Source: JALHUF01 sp050014795
Lineage (GTDB): Bacteria; Acidobacteriota; Terriglobia; UBA7540
Assembly (NCBI GenBank): GCA_050014795.1
Contig: JBEKCQ010000070.1
Location: 1-18,582 of the forward strand
DNA length: 18,582 nucleotides
Direction of reading: 5' to 3'
Part shown: piece after piece, positions 6,005-13,111 of the stretch
Layout of the letters: each line of letters opens with the position of its first letter
Numbering within the stretch: position 1 is the first letter of the stretch
Translations under genes and position numbers: made by a program
The notes under the pieces: model-generated
What the model was told of the DNA's origin: nothing
Database searches by the model: none
The model's input: only the letters and a program-made list of their open reading frames with translations

Positions 6005-6868
6005 CTACGCGCGGGCTTTCAGAAACTCGCGGATCGTCTCAAAATCCTCGCGCAGGATTTTCTCTTCGCGCGGGTTGCGGAGGATATAGGCGGGATGGTA
6101 AGCGACGAAAGCCTTCGTCGATCCGTAAGCAAAGAACTGGCCGCGCACTCGGGTGATGCCTTCCTTGATGCCCAACAGCGTCTTCATCGCGGGCGCGCCG
6201 AGGCAGCAGACCAAGCGAGGGCGAATGGCCTCGATCTGCCGGAACAGAAACGGTGAACAGGCATCGACCTCGTCTTTTTCCGGCGTGCGGTTACCGGGCG
6301 GGCGGCATTTGACGATATTGCAGATATAGACTTCCTCGCGCTTCATTCCCACAAACTGGATCATGCGGTTCAGGAGCTGGCCGGCGCGGCCCACGAAGGG
6401 CAAGCCCTGCTCATCTTCGTCAGCCCCGGGACCTTCACCCACGAAAACTAATTCGGCGTGAGGATTCCCCTGGCCGAACACAATCGTCTTGCGTCCCCCG
6501 GCCAGCCGGCAGCGCCGGCAGTCGCCTAGATCGGCGCGCACCTGTTCGAGCGTCTCATGCTCGCGGCGCGGCGGGGGCGGAGCTTCGAATAAACTCAAAG
6601 CGAGCGGTGGTGGCGAAAGATTGACGGCGCGGGATTCGGGGCTCGGCCTGCCGCCCAAAGGCTCTGGCCGACGGGTCGGGACTCGGGACTCGGGAGCCGC
6701 GGACGACGTAGCTGCGGCAGCCCGAGGTTGCAGGTCTTGGCCAGTTTCGGATTTCGAGTTTCGAGTTTCGGGCCTGCTCCCTGGCTCGCGGCGATAGAAG
6801 TCCTCGATGCCCAAGTCCCGGTAAAACTCCAGCCAGGCAGCCAGTTGTTCGCGGAGTCGGTCGTCCAT
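6005..6868 (-). CDS. Uracil-DNA glycosylase, family 4 (Fe-S type) with a repeat-derived linker
   Basis: This enzyme removes uracil from DNA as the first step of base excision repair. Residues 105-287 hold the whole UDG fold. Cys117 and Cys120 (DCRRC), Cys188 (IVKC) and Cys204 (VDAC) are the four expected 4Fe-4S ligands. Motif A is GEGPGADEDEQG (144-155) and motif B is HPAYILR (258-264). Residues 1-28 (AAWLEFYRDLGIEDFYRRE) form a conserved-looking N-terminal helix. Residues 29-104 are a low-complexity linker rich in Pro, Arg, Ser and Glu. Its DNA carries 7-bp tandem repeats (6744-6771, 6676-6696 and a decayed one near 6631-6646). A 7-bp unit shifts frame each time, so the linker reads as unlike peptides (PETRNSKSET, PESRVPT, SPESRAV). 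The frame is intact. The start ATG 6868 lacks a strong RBS. Confidence 0.93.
   Translation of the reverse strand: MDDRLREQLAAWLEFYRDLGIEDFYRREPGSRPETRNSKSETGQDLQPRAAAATSSAAPESRVPTRRPEPLGGRPSPESRAVNLSPPPLALSLFEAPPPPRREHETLEQVRADLGDCRRCRLAGGRKTIVFGQGNPHAELVFVGEGPGADEDEQGLPFVGRAGQLLNRMIQFVGMKREEVYICNIVKCRPPGNRTPEKDEVDACSPFLFRQIEAIRPRLVCCLGAPAMKTLLGIKEGITRVRGQFFAYGSTKAFVAYHPAYILRNPREEKILREDFETIREFLKARA
6676..6696 (+). repeat. 7-bp tandem repeat inside the UDG linker (TCGGGAC type)
   Basis: Three adjacent units, TCGGGAC, TCGGGAC and TCGGGAG. A related decayed pair, GGGATTC GGGGCTC, lies at 6631-6644 in the same linker. Both encode PESR-like peptides on the minus strand. Confidence 0.6.
6744..6771 (+). 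repeat. 7-bp tandem repeat inside the UDG linker (GTTTCGA type)
   Basis: Four units: GTTTCGG, ATTTCGA, GTTTCGA, GTTTCGG. They encode about residues 33-42 of the UDG on the minus strand. Confidence 0.7.
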
Positions 6869-6875
6869 GGGCGTG

Positions 6876-6904
6876 CAGTCTCAGGTGCCGGGGCGTCAGG
6901 TGTC
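6876..6904 (+). repeat. Decayed 7-bp repeat in the coaBC-UDG gap
   Basis: CAGTCTC, AGGTGCC, one extra base, GGGCGTC, AGGTGTC. The pattern is imperfect but again has a 7-bp step. It lies directly upstream of the UDG start, in a 53-nt gap between coaBC and UDG. Confidence 0.4.
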
Positions 6905-6921
6905 GGCTTTCAGTCTGCGGC

Positions 6922-8139
6922 TTATCTTGCCCAGCCCCTACTCTTCCGTAGCTCGACCACTTCGTCAAGGATCCGGTTGGCGACGTCCAGCTTCGGCATC
7001 TTCTCGAGCGGCTTCTGGCGGCCACCGGGAAAGAGCAGTGTGACCACGTTCGTGTCCACGTCGAAGCCAGCACCTTCCTGGGTAACGTCGTTGGCCACCA
7101 TGAGGTCGAGGCGCTTTGCCTTGAGTTTCTGCGCAGCGTTTTCGAGCACGTGATCCGTCTCGGCGGCAAAACCGACCACCAGTTGGCCCGCGCGCCGCCG
7201 CCGCGCGATTTCGCCCAGGATGTCTCGGGTGGGTTTGAGTCTCAGACCCTTCGGCCCCTTCTGCTTCTTGATCTTCTCGGCCCGGAACTGTGCGGGCAGG
7301 AAATCCGCCACGGCGGCCGCCATCAACACGATGCTGGCTTCCTCGAGGCGCGACAGCACTGCTTCTGCCATCTCGCTAGCGGTGCGAACCCGTTCCACCT
7401 GAATGCCCGCAGGCGGGTCAAGGTGTGTGGGCCCGCTCACTAGAATGATGCGCGCGCCGCGCCGCCGCCCGGCCTCTGCCAGCGCGTAACCCATTTTCCC
7501 CGAGGACCGATTGCTGAGGTACCGGACCGCGTCCAAAGGCTCTTCCGTGGGCCCCGCGGTCACCAGCAGCACCTCGTCCCGAAGGTCTTCGCGCAGTCCG
7601 AGCGTTTCGAAGACCGCGCGCGCGACGGCCTCGACGGAGGCGAGGCGGCCCGCCCCGGTCATCCCGCAGGCGAGGTAACCCTCTTCCGGCTCGACAACCT
7701 TGATGCCACGCGCGCGCAGAACCTGGAGGTTCTCCTGCGTGGCTGCGTTCTCCCACATGTTCACATTCATCGCGGGCGCCACAATGATCGGAGCTTTGGT
7801 GGCCAGGCAGAGCGTGGTGAGGAAGTCGTCGGCGATCCCGTGGGCCAGCTTGGCGAGAATGTTGGCGGTGGCTGGCGCAATCACCACCGCCTCGATCGCC
7901 TGAGCCACCGCAATGTGCTCGATGGCACTCTCGACATTCGCCGGGCCGCCGGCATCGCCGAACATGCCGGTAATCACCTTGCGGCCGGAGAGCGCGGCAA
8001 ACGTCAGCGGCGTAACGAACTCGCAGGCATGGCGGGTCATCACCACCTGTACTTCCAGGCCGTGGTCCTGGAGCACACGCAGAAGTTCCGCCGCCTTGTA
8101 AGCCGCGATCCCGCCCGTTACCCCGAGTGCCACTTTCAT
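6922..8139 (-). CDS. coaBC: Bifunctional phosphopantothenoylcysteine decarboxylase / phosphopantothenate-cysteine ligase
   Basis: CoaBC carries out two steps of coenzyme A synthesis: it joins cysteine to 4'-phosphopantothenate and then decarboxylates the product with FMN. The start is ATG 8139 (405 aa); four codons further upstream a TTG is in frame but gives no better context. The N-terminal CoaC flavoprotein domain shows VTGGIAAYKA (7-16), His75 in EHIAVAQ, PAMN ending at Asn125 and the flexible-flap Cys158 in ACGMTGAGR. The C-terminal CoaB domain shows AGPTEEPLDAVRYLSNRSSG with Asn210, and EKIKK with Lys289. These numbers equal the catalytic residues known for E. coli CoaBC, so the protein looks fully active. 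GGAA lies ~8 nt before the ATG. A hairpin separates it from rpoZ upstream. Confidence 0.97.
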   Translation of the reverse strand: MKVALGVTGGIAAYKAAELLRVLQDHGLEVQVVMTRHACEFVTPLTFAALSGRKVITGMFGDAGGPANVESAIEHIAVAQAIEAVVIAPATANILAKLAHGIADDFLTTLCLATKAPIIVAPAMNVNMWENAATQENLQVLRARGIKVVEPEEGYLACGMTGAGRLASVEAVARAVFETLGLREDLRDEVLLVTAGPTEEPLDAVRYLSNRSSGKMGYALAEAGRRRGARIILVSGPTHLDPPAGIQVERVRTASEMAEAVLSRLEEASIVLMAAAVADFLPAQFRAEKIKKQKGPKGLRLKPTRDILGEIARRRRAGQLVVGFAAETDHVLENAAQKLKAKRLDLMVANDVTQEGAGFDVDTNVVTLLFPGGRQKPLEKMPKLDVANRILDEVVELRKSRGWAR

Positions 8140-8151
8140 CGCAGGTTCCAA

Positions 8152-8180
8152 GTGTCAGAGGCCGAACTGAGGCCTGACAC
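8152..8180 (-). other. Hairpin in the rpoZ-coaBC gap
   Basis: GTGTCA and GGCC (8152-8157, 8160-8163) pair with GGCC and TGACAC (8171-8180) around a 7-nt loop, with a 2-nt bulge. It ends 12 nt before the coaBC start in the minus-strand transcript. No U-tract follows, so it is not a standard terminator; it could tune coaBC translation or RNA decay, or be a remnant repeat. Confidence 0.45.
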
Positions 8181-8198
8181 CATCTGTTATCCTATACC

Positions 8199-8423
8199 CT
8201 ACTTAGCCGACTTCTGTTTCTTCGCCTTGTCGCCGTTGGTCGACGCCGCCTCAAAATTCTCGAAGGGGACGAGCCCGGCTTCCACTTCCAATTGTGCAAC
8301 CCTAGTCAATTTCTTGGTTTGGGTTTGAACCAGAGGTCTCGCTCCAGCCTGTAACTGCCGGGCCCTTTTGGCCGCGACCAGAATAAAGCGAAACTTGCTA
8401 TCAATTCCCTGAGGTATATCCAT
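8199..8423 (-). CDS. rpoZ: RNA polymerase omega subunit
   Basis: Omega helps fold and hold the beta' subunit of RNA polymerase and in some bacteria helps bind (p)ppGpp. The 74-aa protein shows the family core DSKFRFILVAAKRARQLQAG (residues 8-27) followed by ARP and TKKLTRVAQLEVEAGLVPFE. The lysine-rich tail GDKAKKQKSAK is typical of longer omega proteins. ATG 8423 is preceded by GGAGG 10 nt upstream; those bases are the last codons of gmk (Gly-Gly-stop), so gmk and rpoZ are tightly coupled. Downstream is coaBC in the usual gmk-rpoZ-coaBC order. Confidence 0.92.
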   Translation of the reverse strand: MDIPQGIDSKFRFILVAAKRARQLQAGARPLVQTQTKKLTRVAQLEVEAGLVPFENFEAASTNGDKAKKQKSAK

Positions 8424-8429
8424 GCGTCG

Positions 8430-9062
8430 TTATCCTCCAAAAGTCTTGCAGATGTGCTTCACGCGTTCCTGCTGGACTTGCCGGCGGAAGCGCGCGGCCT
8501 CGACCGTCGCCCGCAGCGCCTTCGTGGCCTGGGGCAGTCGGTCATTCACAACTAGATAGTCATACTCGGGCCAGTGGCGTATCTCTTGGCGGGCATCGTT
8601 CAGCCGCCTCTCGATAACCTCGGGCGGGTCGGAGCGCCGGTGGCGCAAGCGCCGCTCCAGCTCCGCGAAAGACGGCGGCAGGACAAAGATGCTGACCGCC
8701 TCCGGCAGCCGCTTCCGTACCTGCCGGTGGCCCTGGACGTCGATATCGAGCAGGATGTCCTTCCCCGCCTGCTGGGCGGCGCGGAGCTGCTGCCGCGAGG
8801 TCCCGTAGAGATGGCCGAACACATCGGCCCACTCCACAAACTCCCTGGCAGCCACCATCCGCTTGAACTGCTCCCGCGTCACAAAGAAATAGTCACGACC
8901 ATTCCGCTCGCCCCGCCGGGCCGGTCGCGTCGTATGGGAGACTGAGAACTTCAAGCCGGGCGTGGAAGCGAGCAGCCGCCGCACCAGGGTTGACTTCCCC
9001 GCTCCCGAAGGCGCCGAAATGACGATGATGCTGCCACGAACTGGTCTTCTAGCTTGGGCCAC
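8430..9062 (-). CDS. gmk: Guanylate kinase
   Basis: Gmk converts GMP to GDP with ATP, a required step in purine nucleotide supply. The 210-aa length is normal. The P-loop APSGAGKS is at residues 17-24, the GMP-binding stretch HTTRPARRGERNGRDYFF at 43-60, and VEWADVFGHLYGTS and ILLDIDVQGHRQVRK follow, as in the family. The start is GTG 9062, two bases after the yicC stop. Its last codons supply the Shine-Dalgarno of rpoZ, so the protein end is constrained by that role. Confidence 0.97.
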   Translation of the reverse strand: MAQARRPVRGSIIVISAPSGAGKSTLVRRLLASTPGLKFSVSHTTRPARRGERNGRDYFFVTREQFKRMVAAREFVEWADVFGHLYGTSRQQLRAAQQAGKDILLDIDVQGHRQVRKRLPEAVSIFVLPPSFAELERRLRHRRSDPPEVIERRLNDARQEIRHWPEYDYLVVNDRLPQATKALRATVEAARFRRQVQQERVKHICKTFGG

Positions 9063-9064
9063 GG

Positions 9065-9961
9065 CTATTCGATGTTCTGCGCCTGCTCGCGCAGTTTCTC
9101 AATCTCCGTTTTCATTTCGACGGCTTGCCGGCTGATCTCCAAGCCGACTTCCGGCACGTCGGTCGTCTTGGACAGCAGCGTGTTTGCCTCGCGATTCATT
9201 TCCTGGAGCAGGAAGTCGAGCTTCTTCCCCACCTCGGAGCTCTCCTCCAGCAGATGCTGAGCCTGATCCAGGTGGCTGCGGAAGCGCGTCAACTCTTCCG
9301 TGATGTCGGAGCGCGACGCCAGAAACGCCACCTCCTGGGCCAAGCGCGTGGCGTCCAATTCCCCGCTCCCGAGAATTTCCTGCACCCGCTTTTCGAGCCG
9401 CCGACGATACAACGCCGGGACGTCCTGCGCGAGCTGGCTAACACTCGTGGCCAGGGCCGCCAGGCGCTCCAGGCGCGCGCGAATGTCGCGTTCCAACGCT
9501 TCGCCTTCCCGGACGCGCATTTCGTTCAGACCCGTCAGGGCTTGCCTTGCCACGCGCTCCAGCACTTCTTGCAGGCGCTGGGACTCCGGAGCTGACAACT
9601 CGCCGCTCGCGGCGGCCACCATGCCCGGAATCCGCAACAGCGCCACCAAGTCCGGTTCCGAGGCGAAGCCAAATTCCCGTCGCAGTTCCTGAAGTGTTGC
9701 GACATAGGCGTCCAGCAGCTTCCGGTCAAGCTGGAGCGCGGTCGAACCCGCCCTTTCCAGGCTCACCTGGATTTCCACATGCCCGCGGGCGATGTGTTCC
9801 TTGATCAGGCTCCGCACCACGGACTCAAAGGTTTCGAGCCCGCCGGAAACGCGAACTTGCAGGTCCAGGAAACGGTGATTGATGCTCTTGACGCTTACCG
9901 AAAGCGCGAAATCACCTTCCTCGGCTCGGACCCGGCTGTAACCGGTCATGCTGCGAATCAT
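9065..9961 (-). CDS. yicC: YicC family protein, probable endoribonuclease
   Basis: YicC proteins are stress-linked endoribonucleases; E. coli YicC is reported to target small RNAs such as RyhB. The 298-aa protein begins MIRSMTGYSRV, the family N-terminus, followed by VKSINHRFLDLQVRVSGGLE. It ends in the conserved C-terminal block REANTLLSKTTDVPEVGLEI (from residue 257) and VEMKTEIEKLREQAQNIE, with the acidic and basic residues expected for a metal-dependent hydrolase. The centre is helical and charged. It lies 2 nt upstream of gmk, a pairing widely seen. The start ATG 9961 is fixed by family similarity rather than by its weak RBS. Confidence 0.93.
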   Translation of the reverse strand: MIRSMTGYSRVRAEEGDFALSVSVKSINHRFLDLQVRVSGGLETFESVVRSLIKEHIARGHVEIQVSLERAGSTALQLDRKLLDAYVATLQELRREFGFASEPDLVALLRIPGMVAAASGELSAPESQRLQEVLERVARQALTGLNEMRVREGEALERDIRARLERLAALATSVSQLAQDVPALYRRRLEKRVQEILGSGELDATRLAQEVAFLASRSDITEELTRFRSHLDQAQHLLEESSEVGKKLDFLLQEMNREANTLLSKTTDVPEVGLEISRQAVEMKTEIEKLREQAQNIE

Positions 9962-10038
9962 CTTCAGTTCCCAGTTGTCCGTCGCTAGCTGTCAGCCGCC
10001 CGTTGTTCACGGCCGTCCATAGGCCCACGAAGGAGTCT

Positions 10039-10072
10039 TGCCTTCTGCCTTCTGCCTTCTGCCTTCTGCCTT
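10039..10072 (-). repeat. 7-bp tandem repeat in the msbA-yicC gap (GAAGGCA type)
   Basis: Four perfect units of TGCCTTC (plus strand) and a partial fifth, beginning 4 nt after the msbA stop codon. The remaining ~77 nt to yicC (9962-10038) hold only decayed repeat-like text (CAGTTCC CAGTTGT) and no promoter I would trust. Confidence 0.8.
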
Positions 10073-10075
10073 TCC

Positions 10076-11887
10076 CTACGGTTCCGCATCCACAAACTGC
10101 AGTTCGTGAAGCCGCTGATAAATGCCCCCGCGACTGACCAGGTCCTCATGGGTCCCGATCTCCGAGATGGTGCCGCGATCCAGGACCACAATACGGTCAG
10201 CCCGGCGTACCGTCGAGAGCCGGTGGGCAATCACCACCACCGTGCGCCCCGCCATCAGGTTGTTCAGGGCTTTCTGGACCAGCAGTTCCGACTCCGTGTC
10301 TAATTCCGAAGTGGCCTCATCCAGAATCAGCAGGGGGGGATTCTTGTACAGAGCCCGCGCGATGGCGATGCGCTGTCGCTGGCCGCCGGAGAGGCGTTGG
10401 CCGCGCTCACCAATCACCGTCTGGTAGCCCTGGGACATCTCCATGATGAATTCGTGCGCCAGGGCCACGCGGGCGGCTTCCACCACGGCCGTTTCATTCT
10501 GCGGCTTCCGCCCGTAACAGATATTGTTGAACACCGTGTCGTTGAAGAGGATGGTCTCCTGCGTCACCATGCCGATCTGCGCGCGCAACGAACTCAGCTT
10601 CACCTCCCGGAGGTCATGGCCATCCACCAGAATCCGTCCCCGCGTGACATCGAAGAACCTGGGAATGAGGTTAGCCAGAGTGGTCTTCCCTGCCCCGCTG
10701 GAGCCCACCATGGCGACAACCTCACCCTGCGCGATTTTCAGGTTCACGTCCCGCAACAATGGGATGCCGTCCTCGTACTCGAAATCAACATGGTCAAAGA
10801 CGATTGCTTTCTGAAACGGCGGCAATTCGCTGGCGCCGACCTTCTCAATGATTTCCGAATGCGTATCAAGGTACCGGAATACCTGCTCGGAGGCTCCCAC
10901 GGCCTGCTGGAAGGCGTTGTTGACTCCAGTCAGCCGCTTGATGGGTTCATACATTTTGATGAGCGCGTATAGGAAGATCACAAATCCGCCCGTCGTCTGT
11001 GCCCGGTGAACAATGGCGTTGCGCGCATAAAGCAGCAGGCCGGCGATAGTCAGCGCACCCAGAATCTCCATCAGGGGCGAGGTTGCCGCTTGCGCAATGA
11101 CCCATCGCATGTTGATTTTCAGCAAGCGGCGGGTGGCCGCCCGGAATTTGGCCACCTCAAACAACTCCATCACAAAAGCCTTCACAATGCGGATGCCGGT
11201 AAAGGTCTCCTGGAGGACGTTGTTGATTTCCGCCATCTTGTCCTGGCTGGAACGGCTCGAGACCCGGATGTAGCGCCCAATGTTGGCGGAAGGAAACACC
11301 ACGAACGGAATCAGCGCCATCGAAATCAACGCCAACCGCCAGTCCACATAGAAGACCACTGCCAGCAAGCCTACCAGGGTGAAGGAGTGCTTCAGGAAAT
11401 CCGCCGCCACCTGGGAGACTGCATTCTGGATCTTCTCGATGTCGTTGGTGATGGCAGACATCAGGCGGCCCGTGGGGTTCTTGGTGAAAAACCCTATCGA
11501 CTGCTGAATGATCGTGGCGTAGAGCCGGTTCCGAAGGTCTCTCACCACCGAGTGACCGATGAAGTTGGTAAAGTACGTGGCGACAAATTCTGCCAGCCCC
11601 TTGATGACTGTCACCCCGATAATCGCAATGGCCACCATGGTCCACACGTTGTGGACGCGGCCGGGAAGGAAGTCCTGCAAGTAGAGTGGACTACCGCCGA
11701 GCGGGAAGTGGAAGAGCAGAATGGGGGTGGATTGCGCCTTGGGGTCTAGGACGCGGTCAAAGACCGGCCCAATCAACAGCGCCGTCAGTGCCTCGCACAC
11801 TCCTACCACAGCCATTAAGACAAAAGCAGCCAGGAAGCGCAGGCTGTAAGGCCGGAGGAAATTGAGCAGACGTCTGCTTTGGCTCAT
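10076..11887 (-). CDS. msbA: Lipid A/LPS flippase-type ABC exporter (MsbA family)
   Basis: MsbA flips lipid A-core from the inner to the outer leaflet of the inner membrane, before the Lpt system carries LPS outward. This is a 603-aa half-transporter. The membrane domain has about six helices between residues 12 and ~315 (LRFLAAFVLMAVVGVCEALT; WTMVAIAIIGVTVI; FTLVGLLAVVFYVDW). In the ATPase domain: Walker A GSSGAGKTT (395-403), Q-loop Gln443, signature LSGGQ (499-503), Walker B LLILDE with Glu524, and H-loop His555. The D-loop reads SELD where SALD is usual. As a general exporter of this fold could carry other lipids or drugs, the symbol is supported mainly by the lpt genes nearby. A promoter lies 50-80 nt upstream. 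Confidence 0.85.
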   Translation of the reverse strand: MSQSRRLLNFLRPYSLRFLAAFVLMAVVGVCEALTALLIGPVFDRVLDPKAQSTPILLFHFPLGGSPLYLQDFLPGRVHNVWTMVAIAIIGVTVIKGLAEFVATYFTNFIGHSVVRDLRNRLYATIIQQSIGFFTKNPTGRLMSAITNDIEKIQNAVSQVAADFLKHSFTLVGLLAVVFYVDWRLALISMALIPFVVFPSANIGRYIRVSSRSSQDKMAEINNVLQETFTGIRIVKAFVMELFEVAKFRAATRRLLKINMRWVIAQAATSPLMEILGALTIAGLLLYARNAIVHRAQTTGGFVIFLYALIKMYEPIKRLTGVNNAFQQAVGASEQVFRYLDTHSEIIEKVGASELPPFQKAIVFDHVDFEYEDGIPLLRDVNLKIAQGEVVAMVGSSGAGKTTLANLIPRFFDVTRGRILVDGHDLREVKLSSLRAQIGMVTQETILFNDTVFNNICYGRKPQNETAVVEAARVALAHEFIMEMSQGYQTVIGERGQRLSGGQRQRIAIARALYKNPPLLILDEATSELDTESELLVQKALNNLMAGRTVVVIAHRLSTVRRADRIVVLDRGTISEIGTHEDLVSRGGIYQRLHELQFVDAEP

Positions 11888-11938
11888 CCAGTGTCTCGCC
11901 CCACCGCGTGGGGATAGCGAGATGTCCCCGAAATACCT

Positions 11939-11968
11939 ATCCTAGTTCGTCGGAAAAGAGGACGTCAA
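11939..11968 (-). promoter_or_regulatory. Probable promoter of msbA
   Basis: On the minus strand, TTGACG (11963-11968) is followed after 18 bp by TAGGAT (11939-11944). Transcription would begin about 43 nt before the msbA ATG. It sits in the 207-nt gap between the ROK gene and msbA and would let msbA-yicC-gmk-rpoZ-coaBC be read apart from the upstream operon. Confidence 0.45.
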
Positions 11969-12013
11969 GCAAAGACCGCTTTGCCCAACCCGCAAAACTC
12001 TTCGCCAGCCGAG

Positions 12014-12092
12014 ATAAGCCTATTATTTTCAATGGGTTACAGGTCTATCGAGATTTTTACACAGGTAATTATTAAGTGGTAATAGAAGGCTT
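12014..12092 (-). other. A+T-rich element with inverted ends before msbA
   Basis: By my hand count about 30% G+C over ~74 nt, against a strongly G+C-rich setting. The ends AAGCCT (12016-12021) and AGGCTT (12087-12092) are inverted, and TTATT/AATA next to them pair imperfectly. ACAGGT occurs twice (12039-12044, 12061-12066), 22 bp apart. It lies between the ROK stop and the msbA promoter. An upstream promoter element, an operator region or the remains of a small mobile element are all possible. Confidence 0.4.
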
Positions 12093-12094
12093 CC

Positions 12095-13048
12095 TCACGA
12101 CATTTCCAAAGCCAGAGCCGCCGCCCCACAGAGCGCAGAATACGTCCCAAGCTCGGCCAAGACGACCTCAGTGGAATAACGGATGGAAGGTGATCCCAAC
12201 TCCTCGAGGAACTCGTGAACGGGATCGAGCAGGATGTTTCCGGCCTGCGCCACGCCTCCGCCCAGGATGATCTTGTCCGGATTGACGATGCGGATCACCG
12301 TCAGGAGCGCGCGTGCCAGCCAGCGGGCAGCTTCCCGGATGATTCGATTGGCGGCCACGTCCCCTTCGGCCGCCGCCTGCACCACGCCCTTGCAGGTTAT
12401 GTCGCCAGCCGTGCCGCCACTGAGCTCGACCATGCGCGCCACAGCCTCAGGCCGCCGGATTGCCCACTCGTGCCCCCTCTGGGCGATGGCAGTTCCCGAA
12501 CAAAAAGTCTCCAGGCATCCCTTGGCCCCGCAGGCGCAGAGCACCCCCGAATCCGATACCGGGATGTGCCCGATCTCTCCGGCCATGCTGTCCTTGCCCC
12601 GGAAGAGCTTCCCTCCACAAACCAGGCCGCCCCCAATCCCTGTGCTCAGCGTGATGTAGACAATGGACTGAGTTCCGCGACCAGCGCCAAACCGGTATTC
12701 GCCCAACGCTCCTGCATTTGCGTCGTTATCCAACCGGCAGGGCAGGCCAAAAGTCTCCCTGGCCCACTCGGAGAGCGGGAAACTCTGCCATCCCGGCGAA
12801 TGGAGTGATGTAACCCTTTGGCGCTCAAGATCGACGGGGCCTCCAAAGCTGATGCCGCAAGCCTTCACCGGGTAGTCGCTTTTCTGCCGGAGGGCCTGGC
12901 CGCGCTCGCGAAGCTGGCCCAGCATCCAATCCCGCCCGCCGCTCCGCAGGGTTTCCTCCTCGGAAACCAGCAATCGCCCACCCTCCTCGTCGAAAAGCCC
13001 TACGCGGAATCGACTCCCACCAATGTCCATTGCCACGACGTTGTTCAC
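12095..13048 (-). CDS. ROK family sugar kinase (glucokinase-like)
   Basis: ROK proteins phosphorylate glucose, N-acetylmannosamine, allose or similar sugars; some are repressors, but this one (317 aa) lacks an N-terminal winged helix and so is a kinase. Visible are the ATP-binding DIGGSRFRVGLFD (8-20), catalytic Asp109 in DNDANAGALGE, the glycine-rich LSTGIGGGLV, and the zinc/ROK signature with His161 (EIGH), Cys171, Cys173 and Cys178 (CACGAKGC). The GGGVAQAG loop comes later. The sugar cannot be told from sequence. The start GTG 13048 has GAGGG close upstream; ATG seven codons in (MDIGG) would also work. It sits between rapZ and msbA, a place where other bacteria often keep PTS genes, suggesting a tie between sugar state and envelope synthesis (inference). 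Confidence 0.9.
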   Translation of the reverse strand: MNNVVAMDIGGSRFRVGLFDEEGGRLLVSEEETLRSGGRDWMLGQLRERGQALRQKSDYPVKACGISFGGPVDLERQRVTSLHSPGWQSFPLSEWARETFGLPCRLDNDANAGALGEYRFGAGRGTQSIVYITLSTGIGGGLVCGGKLFRGKDSMAGEIGHIPVSDSGVLCACGAKGCLETFCSGTAIAQRGHEWAIRRPEAVARMVELSGGTAGDITCKGVVQAAAEGDVAANRIIREAARWLARALLTVIRIVNPDKIILGGGVAQAGNILLDPVHEFLEELGSPSIRYSTEVVLAELGTYSALCGAAALALEMS

Positions 13049-13111
13049 GATGCCCTCAACACGTGCGCCCGAATGGCTCCCGAACCCGCCGGGAGATTGT
13101 TACTTGTCTGA

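Noticed and set aside
10397..11749. Two long plus-strand frames opposite msbA
   Set aside because: Both are antisense to a certain ABC transporter gene and show compositional artefacts (many His, Arg, Gln) and no start signals.
13077..13095. Hairpin CTCCCG/CGGGAG in the rapZ-ROK gap
   Set aside because: Six pairs without a U-tract in the minus-strand transcript; too short and G+C-rich to separate from chance.
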